From UBA4582 sp047630175 (GTDB lineage Bacteria; Pseudomonadota; Gammaproteobacteria; Pseudomonadales; Azotimanducaceae): a stretch of DNA of 13,966 nt. The stretch's first letter is position 1, and every line of letters begins with the position of its first letter. The translations under genes were made by a program, and so were the position numbers. The notes beneath the pieces were generated by a model. It worked only from the letters and a program-made list of their open reading frames with translations. It did not search any database and was not told the DNA's origin. Below are positions 5,824 through 12,286 of the stretch, piece after piece. Location: assembly GCA_047630175.1 (NCBI GenBank), contig JBLHVI010000086.1:1-13966 (forward strand). Reading direction: 5' to 3'.

Positions 5824-8594
5824 CAAATGTTGCAGTTCAATGCCTTAGTAAGCTATTCCCGTGCTTAGTCATATTGGGGCTCGGTTGTTTGGTATCAAGC
5901 TGTGCGTCATTGCGGTCGGGTACAGTGCCACGTGGCGCCGTCGCCGGTATCAGTTCGGTCAAATTGAAACCGCTATTGACACTTGAGGCTGTGGCGGCGG
6001 ATCCACAGGCAGCGAGCCACAGTTATAAAAAAGCGCTGACCGCCATGGACAACGATGCAGAACGAGAAGGGGTTCTATTGCGTTTGGCCAATCTTCAGCG
6101 AGATCAGGCAGAGCAGCGACTCGAAGAGGGGCAAAACGCGCAAGGAGAAATTGACTTGGCGCTAGCGCAGTACCTCAATTTGCTCGACATCGCTAACCGC
6201 AGTATCAGGCCGGAAGTGCTCTATCAACTTGCGAGAACATACAGTCTTTCTAGCCAGTCCCTGGAGGCTCAGTATGCGTTGAATATGTTGATCGCGGAGT
6301 TCCCTGCATCAAAGTATGCCGTCGAGGCGAGGTTTCGAATAGCCGAGTTTGACTATTTACAAGCAAACTATGCAGCAGCATTAGAGAACTATAGCTATGT
6401 CGTTAGTAACTCGGCGTCAGTCTACCGGCGCAATGCGCGGTATATGCGCGCCTGGTGCTTATTCAAACTAAGTCGCTATGAATTAGCTTTGCTGGAGTTC
6501 GTTGAGCTGTTGGATGATTTTCCGTCATTCTCATCTTTAGACATCTTGAGCCCGGTTGACGCACGCTTGGCCACAGATACCATGCGGGTAATGAGCATGG
6601 CGCTGTCTTACTTGCAGGGCGGCGACAGTATCACGTCGTTAATGGCTCAGGTCGGGGCAAGGCCCTATGAAGCATTGTTGTATCAAACGCTAGCAGAGTT
6701 CTACCAAAGTAAGCAGCGCTTTAATGATAGTGCAGCCAGTTTTCAAGCATTTCTCGATGCTAACCCTATGGATCCTCGCAGTCCGAGTATTCATCAAAAG
6801 ATTATCACGACTTACGAAATTGCAGGATTTGATGCGCCGTTGCACAGCGAAAAACAGGATTTTGTCGAACGCTACGGAGTTCGTAGTGAATTCTGGAAAC
6901 GCTACCGGGAGACCCAGGGTGTCTACGGTGGCGCGTTACTGGGAACCTTAAAAACGTTGCTAGGTGAGCTTGCAAACAAAGCCCAGTTGCAGGCTACTGA
7001 TGTTGTTAGTCGGCAGAAAGCACTAGAGAATTACCAGCATTACATCGAGACTTTTCCGGTAGCTCGGGAGGCAGATCGTTACTGGTTTTTACTAGGCGAG
7101 GTCGCAGGTTCTCTGAATGATCGGGTCACCGCTGATCATAGTTATCAAACCCTCGCCTATAACCGACCTGTATCTAACCTGGGGGCCGATGCTGGCTACA
7201 ACTACTGGTTGTTGGCAAGCACAGGTGGTGCTCTGGAGTTAGATCGGCGTGCGCAGTTGTATCTTGCTGCATATGGTCTTGACGAGCGTTTGCCAGCAGT
7301 TATGACAGCTACCGCTAGTGCACTACTAAATCAAAATGAACCGCTACTCGCCTTTGTTATGTCGACACAGCTGTCAAAACTCGAGCAACCGATTACACCA
7401 GCAATACAAAAGCTCAATATTAAAATCCTTGCCCACAGTAGTTTCGCGTTAGCAGATTACAATGAGTCTGAGAGCCAGTTCCGTCAGCTGTTGGCAATGC
7501 AACCACGACAAATATCAACGATGTCAGATGATATTCGAGAATCGATTGCCGCGAGTATTTATCGGCAGTCAGAGGCAGCGCGAGACGAGAACGAAGGTTA
7601 TCTTGCGGTTAAACACCTGCTAAGGATCGCGGAAGTGGTGCCAACATCGTCCCTTGCTGCGGATGGTCAAGTTGATGGAGCCGCTTTGCTGCTGGACCTG
7701 CAAAGGTGGTCTGAAGCAGAGCAGCTTGTAGCGCGGTTAAAGATTGACCTGTCTGACCATCCTCGTGCCGTAGAATTCGACGCGATGTATTTGCAAAGTC
7801 AAGAAGGCCAACAGGATTGGAATGGTGCAGCAACGACGCTGTTAAAAATGGCAGATGCAGCGGATGACCCTGTACTAGCTGCAGCTCAAACGTGGCAAGC
7901 GATTACCTACTACCGCCAGGCACAACAGGTGTCCCAAGCTATTATTGGTTATCAGCGATATATTGCCCGGTTTCCCAAACCTGTCGTGCAGTGGTTAGAA
8001 GCGCTGGATGAATTGAGTGAGCTGTTGACACAAACGAATCGCCTCGCGGAACGTGATCAAGCCTTGCAGGAAATTATATCCTCGAATGCCGGCCTGAACG
8101 ATGAAGCTACACCTCGGACCCAATTCTTAGCGGCGAAAGCATCCGTGGTAGTGGCTGACGCCCTGTACCGAGATTATCAGCTGGTGCCCCTCGAACAACC
8201 CCTTGTTGATAGCTTTAAACGCAAGCAAGTTGCAATGTCGAGGGCCGTTAACGCTTATCAGCAGTTACAGAGATTGGGTGTGGCGGCGTATCAAGGTCAA
8301 GCAAATTTTCGTTTAGGTGATATCTATCAACAGCTAGCGTCTGAACTATTGACCTCAATTCGGCCCATTGGCTTAGATGATAACGCGCTGGCTGCCTACG
8401 AAGTATTGCTCGAAGAGCAGGTATATCCTTTTGAGGAGTTGGCTATCGAACTACATGAAGTCAATGTCGCGTTAGGCTGGCGGCAAGGTTACGACAAGTG
8501 GGTAGTAATGAGTCTGGGTGCTTTAGCGAACTTGTTGCCTGCGCGCTACGCTAAAAAAGAACGAGTTGTGGAGTTCGCTGATGAGATTTTGTAG
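5820..8594 (+). CDS. Large TPR-repeat outer-membrane lipoprotein
   Basis: A 924-residue protein whose N-terminus has a hydrophobic signal and the lipobox V-S-S-C with Cys28. The next residue is Ala rather than Asp, so Lol sorting to the outer membrane is expected. Most of the mature chain is helical repeats. The clearest TPRs are at about 131-197 (VLYQLARTYSLSSQSLEAQY, FRIAEFDYLQANYAAALENY) and about 285-320 (LLYQTLAEFYQSKQRFNDSA, ending in NPMDP). Further repeats run near 410-440, 540-590 and 690-720. Long TPR solenoids bind other proteins, so this is a likely outer-membrane anchor or adaptor for the energised ExbB/ExbD/TonB-like arm. The start overlaps the upstream stop (ATGA), indicating translational coupling; the next gene begins 14 bp before its end. 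It resembles the group labelled in annotations as TPR domain protein, putative component of TonB system. Confidence 0.88.
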   Translation: MTNVAVQCLSKLFPCLVILGLGCLVSSCASLRSGTVPRGAVAGISSVKLKPLLTLEAVAADPQAASHSYKKALTAMDNDAEREGVLLRLANLQRDQAEQRLEEGQNAQGEIDLALAQYLNLLDIANRSIRPEVLYQLARTYSLSSQSLEAQYALNMLIAEFPASKYAVEARFRIAEFDYLQANYAAALENYSYVVSNSASVYRRNARYMRAWCLFKLSRYELALLEFVELLDDFPSFSSLDILSPVDARLATDTMRVMSMALSYLQGGDSITSLMAQVGARPYEALLYQTLAEFYQSKQRFNDSAASFQAFLDANPMDPRSPSIHQKIITTYEIAGFDAPLHSEKQDFVERYGVRSEFWKRYRETQGVYGGALLGTLKTLLGELANKAQLQATDVVSRQKALENYQHYIETFPVAREADRYWFLLGEVAGSLNDRVTADHSYQTLAYNRPVSNLGADAGYNYWLLASTGGALELDRRAQLYLAAYGLDERLPAVMTATASALLNQNEPLLAFVMSTQLSKLEQPITPAIQKLNIKILAHSSFALADYNESESQFRQLLAMQPRQISTMSDDIRESIAASIYRQSEAARDENEGYLAVKHLLRIAEVVPTSSLAADGQVDGAALLLDLQRWSEAEQLVARLKIDLSDHPRAVEFDAMYLQSQEGQQDWNGAATTLLKMADAADDPVLAAAQTWQAITYYRQAQQVSQAIIGYQRYIARFPKPVVQWLEALDELSELLTQTNRLAERDQALQEIISSNAGLNDEATPRTQFLAAKASVVVADALYRDYQLVPLEQPLVDSFKRKQVAMSRAVNAYQQLQRLGVAAYQGQANFRLGDIYQQLASELLTSIRPIGLDDNALAAYEVLLEEQVYPFEELAIELHEVNVALGWRQGYDKWVVMSLGALANLLPARYAKKERVVEFADEIL
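8570..8573 (+). promoter_or_regulatory. Ribosome-binding site of the small TPR lipoprotein gene
   Basis: GGAG inside the end of the upstream gene lies 7 nt before ATG 8581. It favours that start over the in-frame TTG at 8566. Confidence 0.5.
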
Positions 8595-9195
8595 GGCTAT
8601 TTTGCTCCGCTGTCTATGCACGTGCTGGAGTCTCATTGTGGTCTCTGGTTGCATGCAAATGAATGTTTCTGGGCCGCCGATGAAGACAACTCAGACATCG
8701 ATAGATAGCGAAGCATTGTATGACAGTATGGCAAGCGGTGAGTGGCTAAAGGCGCATTTGGAGGTGTCACGGCAGCTAACGACTTCACCAGGGCACGCGT
8801 TGGGATACATCAACCTTGGTATTATCAGTGAGCAGCTTAACAAGCCGAACGAAGCGTTTGCTGCTTACACCTCTGCCTTGAGGTTAGCACCACAGAACAT
8901 CTCTGCTCTAAACCGATTGGCACTGTTGTCGCGTCGTCAAGGTGATTTTTCAGGTGCTGAACAGCTTTATCAGCGTGCACTTGACGTTAACCCTGAGCAT
9001 GCGGCGACGCACCGCAATCTAGGTATTCTGTATGAGCTTTATTTAGGTCAATTTGCAAGCGCCATCGAGCATTATGCAGCCTGCCGAAGATTCTCGCAGC
9101 AAGACGATTCGCAAATGACATACTGGTTGCAGGATCTTAAGCGAAGACATAACCAACAGATCAACCAACCAAGCGTTGCGGGGGTGGATAAATGA
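8581..9195 (+). CDS. Small TPR-repeat lipoprotein
   Basis: A 204-residue lipoprotein starting at ATG 8581. The signal sequence has Arg at 2, 5 and 10, a hydrophobic run and the lipobox V-S-G-C with Cys24. It is unusually Cys-rich before that point (Cys4, 11, 13, 15). Three canonical TPR motifs follow: about 75-108 (GYINLGIISEQLNKPNEAF, ending LRLAPQN), 109-142 (LNRLALLSRRQGDFSGAEQL, ending LDVNPEH) and 143-175 (HRNLGILYELYLGQFASAIE). This layout recalls small TPR pilotin-type lipoproteins such as PilF, but the neighbours place it in the ExbB/ExbD system. It probably binds partners at the periplasmic face of the outer membrane. It overlaps the upstream gene by 14 bp and the next gene by ATGA. 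Confidence 0.88.
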   Translation: MRFCRAILLRCLCTCWSLIVVSGCMQMNVSGPPMKTTQTSIDSEALYDSMASGEWLKAHLEVSRQLTTSPGHALGYINLGIISEQLNKPNEAFAAYTSALRLAPQNISALNRLALLSRRQGDFSGAEQLYQRALDVNPEHAATHRNLGILYELYLGQFASAIEHYAACRRFSQQDDSQMTYWLQDLKRRHNQQINQPSVAGVDK

Positions 9196-9482
9196 GGGTG
9201 CAAGGGATAGTAGCAAGCTTGCTGGCATTGGCGTCTATGTGCTTATTCGCGACGGAACCCGTAGTCACTGTTAGTACCGTGATCGTTGGTAACCAAGAAC
9301 AACCCAAAGTCCTCTATCTGCTGCCTTGGCAGGGGGTGAGCTTGCAAGAAAATACCATGGAAGTATTACAAAGGCGGTCCTATGGCGTGTTTGATCATGA
9401 GTCCCCTGGAATATGGCAACCTAGTTGGCGCGCTCAACAGCCGCCTGCAAGTGAGGCGACATCGATACTTAAGCCCGATTAA
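9192..9482 (+). CDS. Small exported protein of unknown function in the ExbB/ExbD/TPR operon
   Basis: A 96-residue protein with a signal peptide (hydrophobic residues about 6-19, likely cleavage LFA|T after residue 20). Cys17 has Met before it and does not form a good lipobox. The mature part is about 76 residues. It has a short beta-like segment VVTVSTVIVG, then EQPKVLYLLPWQG, and a polar, Pro-rich C-terminus. I recall similar VLY-PW segments in short proteins from comparable operons but know of no named domain. It starts on the ATGA overlap with the TPR lipoprotein gene, so it is translated with it. A periplasmic accessory role is inferred from export and linkage only. Confidence 0.75.
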   Translation: MRVQGIVASLLALASMCLFATEPVVTVSTVIVGNQEQPKVLYLLPWQGVSLQENTMEVLQRRSYGVFDHESPGIWQPSWRAQQPPASEATSILKPD

Positions 9483-9581
9483 TATTCTGTAGATAAGAGG
9501 TTGAAATATTGGATTGATTTTTTGCTGGCCAGGTCACATTTTCATTGGCTTATATTTTGTATTGTGCGTCTTATTCAAATT

Positions 9582-9595
9582 GATTCAGGTGAATC
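9582..9595 (+). promoter_or_regulatory. 14-bp palindrome upstream of the ExbB-like gene
   Basis: GATTCA-GG-TGAATC, six paired bases on each side, sits four bases before the AGGAG site. It is in the 127-bp AT-rich gap 9483-9609, the only sizeable gap within the operon. It may be an operator, or a hairpin affecting ribosome access or mRNA processing. No clear promoter was identified. Confidence 0.4.
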
Positions 9596-9598
9596 GAC

Positions 9599-9603
9599 AG
9601 GAG
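9599..9603 (+). promoter_or_regulatory. Ribosome-binding site of the ExbB-like gene
   Basis: AGGAG lies 6 nt before ATG 9610. It decides the start against the in-frame TTG at 9514, which has no such signal and would add 32 residues. Confidence 0.75.
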
Positions 9604-9609
9604 AGTACT

Positions 9610-10260
9610 ATGGACTATGTGTACCATTTTTTACGATTCTTTCAAGATGGTGGTCCCTTCATGTATCCGATTGGTATGGTGTTGTTAGTGGGTGTAGCGG
9701 TTGTCATCGAGCGCTGGTTTTACCTGAGTCATGCGCGGTACCTGAATCGTTCAGCTTTTGATCATATTCTACCGCTGCTGCAGACTAGCGAGTTTGCCAA
9801 GATCACGCGATTCGCAGCTGACTCTCGTGCGCCCATAGCGCGTATGGTTGGTGCCGGCGTTGCGTGCATGTCGACTTCGCGCCGTCGAGATGATATTGAA
9901 CTTGCGATGGAGGAAGGCGTTCTAGAAGCTATGCCTGCATTGCAGAAGCGCACGGGTCATCTCGCCATGTTGGCAAACATTGCGACCCTACTGGGTCTCC
10001 TCGGTACAATTATTGGTTTGATTGCTGCTTTCACAGCGGTTGCGGCTGCAGATCCAACCCAAAAAGCGACACTGCTATCTATGAGTATATCGGTCGCCAT
10101 GAATACAACAGCCTTTGGGTTGATGTCAGCGATTCCTTTGCTGTTGTTTCATAGCATGCTGCAGTCTAAGACCACTGAAATTGTCGACAGTTTGGAGATG
10201 GCGAGCGTTAAAAGCCTGAATATTATTGCGGGCTTGACGGCCGCTGTGCGGACGACATAG
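9610..10260 (+). CDS. MotA/TolQ/ExbB proton channel family protein
   Basis: A 216-residue inner-membrane protein, close to the family's usual length. Its three predicted membrane spans are at about 16-38, 118-145 and 160-186, with a cytoplasmic stretch between the first two. The MotA_ExbB domain signature is clear: LLGLLGTIIGLIAAFTAV (about 128-145) and SISVAMNTTAFGLMSAIPLLL (about 159-179). By eye-alignment to E. coli ExbB the pore threonines 148 and 181 correspond to Thr133 and Thr167, while the Glu176 position appears to be Val162. With the ExbD-like proteins it should form a proton-driven stator/rotor that powers the TonB-like protein. The first ExbD-like gene starts three bases after the stop. 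Orthology to ExbB of iron uptake is not claimed. Confidence 0.93.
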   Translation: MDYVYHFLRFFQDGGPFMYPIGMVLLVGVAVVIERWFYLSHARYLNRSAFDHILPLLQTSEFAKITRFAADSRAPIARMVGAGVACMSTSRRRDDIELAMEEGVLEAMPALQKRTGHLAMLANIATLLGLLGTIIGLIAAFTAVAAADPTQKATLLSMSISVAMNTTAFGLMSAIPLLLFHSMLQSKTTEIVDSLEMASVKSLNIIAGLTAAVRTT

Positions 10261-10263
10261 TTC

Positions 10264-10821
10264 ATGTCATTGGCGCGGTCGCGGGGCATAGCAAGGCGAT
10301 ATCGGCAGCAACAGTCTGTGCCGGACCTAGACATCACAGCGTTTATGAATCTGATGATTATTCTTGTTCCGGTGCTACTCATGTCGATGGTATTTTCCCA
10401 CACAACTGTGCTCGACCTGCAATTGCCTGATTTACTATCTGGTGACAAGATGTCATCGCCAGTAGCAGAACCGATGCAGCTAGAAGTGCTGGTGTACCGA
10501 GATTACATGCAGGTGAACTATCCTTCTGGCGTTCTTGTTAAAGCCATTCCAAAGCAGGCAGGGGCTGCCGACTACCCGCTGTTGATCACCGTACTAAAAC
10601 AGATCAAGCAGCGTCTGGCGGGGCAGGGGATCGAAAAGCGCGACGTGCAATTGTTGTTAGCCGCTGGGGTCGACTATCAGGTGTTGGTGACAACCATGGA
10701 TGCGGTGACGTCTTACACCGCTGTCGTTGGGGTTGACGTTGTGCAAGCTGAATTGTTTCCGGATATTGTCTTAGGTGATGCTCCTGCGTCACTCACCGAT
10801 ATCGCTGCGGCTACACCATGA
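10264..10821 (+). CDS. ExbD/TolR family protein 1, lacking the canonical transmembrane Asp
   Basis: A 185-residue single-span protein with a short basic cytoplasmic N-terminus, a membrane segment at about 24-44 and a periplasmic domain with strand-like segments (LEVLVYRDYMQVNY). The segment DLDITAFMNLMIILVPVLL aligns with E. coli ExbD HDINVTPFIDVMLVLLIIF. The essential proton-carrying Asp25 corresponds to Asn29 here. Asp21 and Asp23 lie just before the membrane and could partly substitute, but are out of register. It probably pairs with the second ExbD, which keeps the Asp, inside the ExbB-like pentamer as a heterodimer. It starts at ATG 10264, three bases after the ExbB-like stop, and ends with an ATGA overlap. 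No strong Shine-Dalgarno is visible, consistent with coupling. Confidence 0.9.
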   Translation: MSLARSRGIARRYRQQQSVPDLDITAFMNLMIILVPVLLMSMVFSHTTVLDLQLPDLLSGDKMSSPVAEPMQLEVLVYRDYMQVNYPSGVLVKAIPKQAGAADYPLLITVLKQIKQRLAGQGIEKRDVQLLLAAGVDYQVLVTTMDAVTSYTAVVGVDVVQAELFPDIVLGDAPASLTDIAAATP

Positions 10822-11327
10822 GGCGCCGTTATCAACGCTTAGTTGAGCCTCCTGTTGCGCGTTTAAATCTGGTGTCGCTGATGGACATATTTACAATTTT
10901 GGTATTTTTCTTACTCTTAAATTCTTCAGACGTACAAGTTCTACAGAACGCTGAGTCTATAAATCTGCCAGATTCTGTTGCTACCCGTAAACCCTTGCTC
11001 AATGTTTTGATCAGCATTGATGCTGATTCGATTTATGTCGCAGGTGAACACGTTATGTCAGTGTCGGATGCGCTGGCACAGAATGGTTCGGTCTTGCCAC
11101 TATTAGCTGCGGCACTGAAGGTTCGGTCCGATATTTCCACGCCTGAGGCGGTGGGTTCAATACTATCGGCTGTCACCGTGATGGGTGATCGATCCACGGA
11201 CTATGGCCTACTTAAGAAAATTATCAGTACTTGCGCTGCTTCAGATTTCGGTCGGGTGTCGCTGGCCGTTAACCAAATCACCCCGGTCGTAGCTGACGCT
11301 GCGCGCGTCAATGCCGGCGGACTATGA
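10818..11327 (+). CDS. ExbD/TolR family protein 2
   Basis: A 169-residue single-span protein. The basic N-terminus (MRRRYQR) is followed by ARLNLVSLMDIFTILVFFLLL at about 14-34, which aligns with ExbD; Asp23 falls at the proton-carrying position. The periplasmic domain includes INLPDS, a motif resembling the strand that follows the membrane segment in TolR/ExbD (LP.S). It then has LNVLISIDADSIYVAGEHV and a C-terminal region with repeated helix/strand units. In the proposed complex this is the subunit that can carry protons. Start and stop both use ATGA overlaps (10818 and 11324), so its synthesis is tightly coupled to its neighbours. It is divergent from ExbD1, which suggests distinct roles and not a recent duplication. 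Confidence 0.88.
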   Translation: MRRRYQRLVEPPVARLNLVSLMDIFTILVFFLLLNSSDVQVLQNAESINLPDSVATRKPLLNVLISIDADSIYVAGEHVMSVSDALAQNGSVLPLLAAALKVRSDISTPEAVGSILSAVTVMGDRSTDYGLLKKIISTCAASDFGRVSLAVNQITPVVADAARVNAGGL

Positions 11328-12286
11328 CGCGCATGCCCCCAATGGTTAATACCCTGTATCTTCCTTGGTCTGTGGAAGAAGGATCCGTTGCTGTGCGGCA
11401 GAATCAGCAATTTGTACGCTGGCTCCGATGGTTGCTGGGAATATTTGTGATCTTCGGTATTGTTATACCGATGATACCGGTGCCAATGCCCGTCAAGATG
11501 TTGCCGGTTCGACCCGCAGAAAGCCTAGCGCGGGTGACGGTAGAGGTGCCGCCTGACAAGCCCAAAGCGCCACCTGTTGTGCGGCCTGTCCCCAAACCCG
11601 GCAAACCACAACCTGTCGTTGCTGTCACAGAACCAGCACCGGTAGTTGCTGAATTACCCGTACCAACAGAGGCAGAGTTAGCCGAGGCAGCGAGTCAGAG
11701 GGCCAAAGCTAGCGGTCTGCTTAAGTTCCAGGATCAGTTAAATGCGATGCGCGAGATGGCTAACGTTGATCGCAGTACTTCGGAGCTCGTCGGCGATACT
11801 GAGGCTGCGTTACCGCAACGACAACTTGTTGGGCGCCGCATTGCTAGCCGTCAGTCAGTGCCAGCAGCGGCGTTAGCAACGTCGGTAGAAGTCGTTTCAT
11901 TGCCTGATCAGGCCACAAGTAAACTTGCGCCCGCGGCAATGTCGGCTAAGCCAGCGCTGCAGCCCGTGGATAGTGGGCGCGCGCCTGATCAGTTGCGTGG
12001 CCGCGCTGATGCAGAAATCCGCAAGACGATTGATCGCAATAAGGGAGCGATATTTGCGATTTACAATCGCGCGTTGCGTTCCCAGCCTCAGTTGCGCGGC
12101 AAACTGGCCATTAAGATGGTTATCGCGCCAGACGGCTCTATTGTTAGTGCGACCTTAGTTGCCAGTGATCTTGGTGATACCGAATTGGAAAATCGCCTCC
12201 TTACCCGCATTCGAATGATCACATTCGGCGCTGCGAATGTTGCTGCCACTACGCTGAACTACTCTTTTGAGTTCCTCCCGGGTTAG
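11324..12286 (+). CDS. TonB-like energy transducer with AgmX/PglI-type C-terminal domain
   Basis: A 320-residue protein with TonB-like architecture: cytoplasmic N-terminus of about 33 residues, one membrane span (about 34-54), a Pro/Lys/Val-rich periplasmic stretch (about 62-114, e.g. KAPPVVRPVPKPGKPQP), a low-complexity linker, and a folded C-terminal domain (about 225-320). That domain has RKTIDRNKGAIFAIYNRAL, PQLRGKLAIKMVIAPDGSI and YSFEF. This is the AgmX/PglI C-terminal pattern known from myxobacterial gliding proteins, related in form to TonB_C, but the Cys I recall before the conserved Tyr is Ile here. It should be driven by the ExbB/ExbD-like complex and contact periplasmic or outer-membrane TPR partners. 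No zinc-ribbon or GYF domain, as in full-length AgmX, is seen. The 3' end overlaps the convergent MATE gene by 38 bp. Confidence 0.87.
   Translation: MTRMPPMVNTLYLPWSVEEGSVAVRQNQQFVRWLRWLLGIFVIFGIVIPMIPVPMPVKMLPVRPAESLARVTVEVPPDKPKAPPVVRPVPKPGKPQPVVAVTEPAPVVAELPVPTEAELAEAASQRAKASGLLKFQDQLNAMREMANVDRSTSELVGDTEAALPQRQLVGRRIASRQSVPAAALATSVEVVSLPDQATSKLAPAAMSAKPALQPVDSGRAPDQLRGRADAEIRKTIDRNKGAIFAIYNRALRSQPQLRGKLAIKMVIAPDGSIVSATLVASDLGDTELENRLLTRIRMITFGAANVAATTLNYSFEFLPG

Noticed and set aside
9514..9609. TTG start 32 codons upstream for the ExbB-like protein
   Set aside because: It has no ribosome-binding site, whereas ATG 9610 has AGGAG at ideal spacing and gives a normal family N-terminus.
10149..10448. 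Minus-strand open frame across the ExbB/ExbD junction
   Set aside because: It is a shadow of two overlapping plus-strand genes with strong family signatures.
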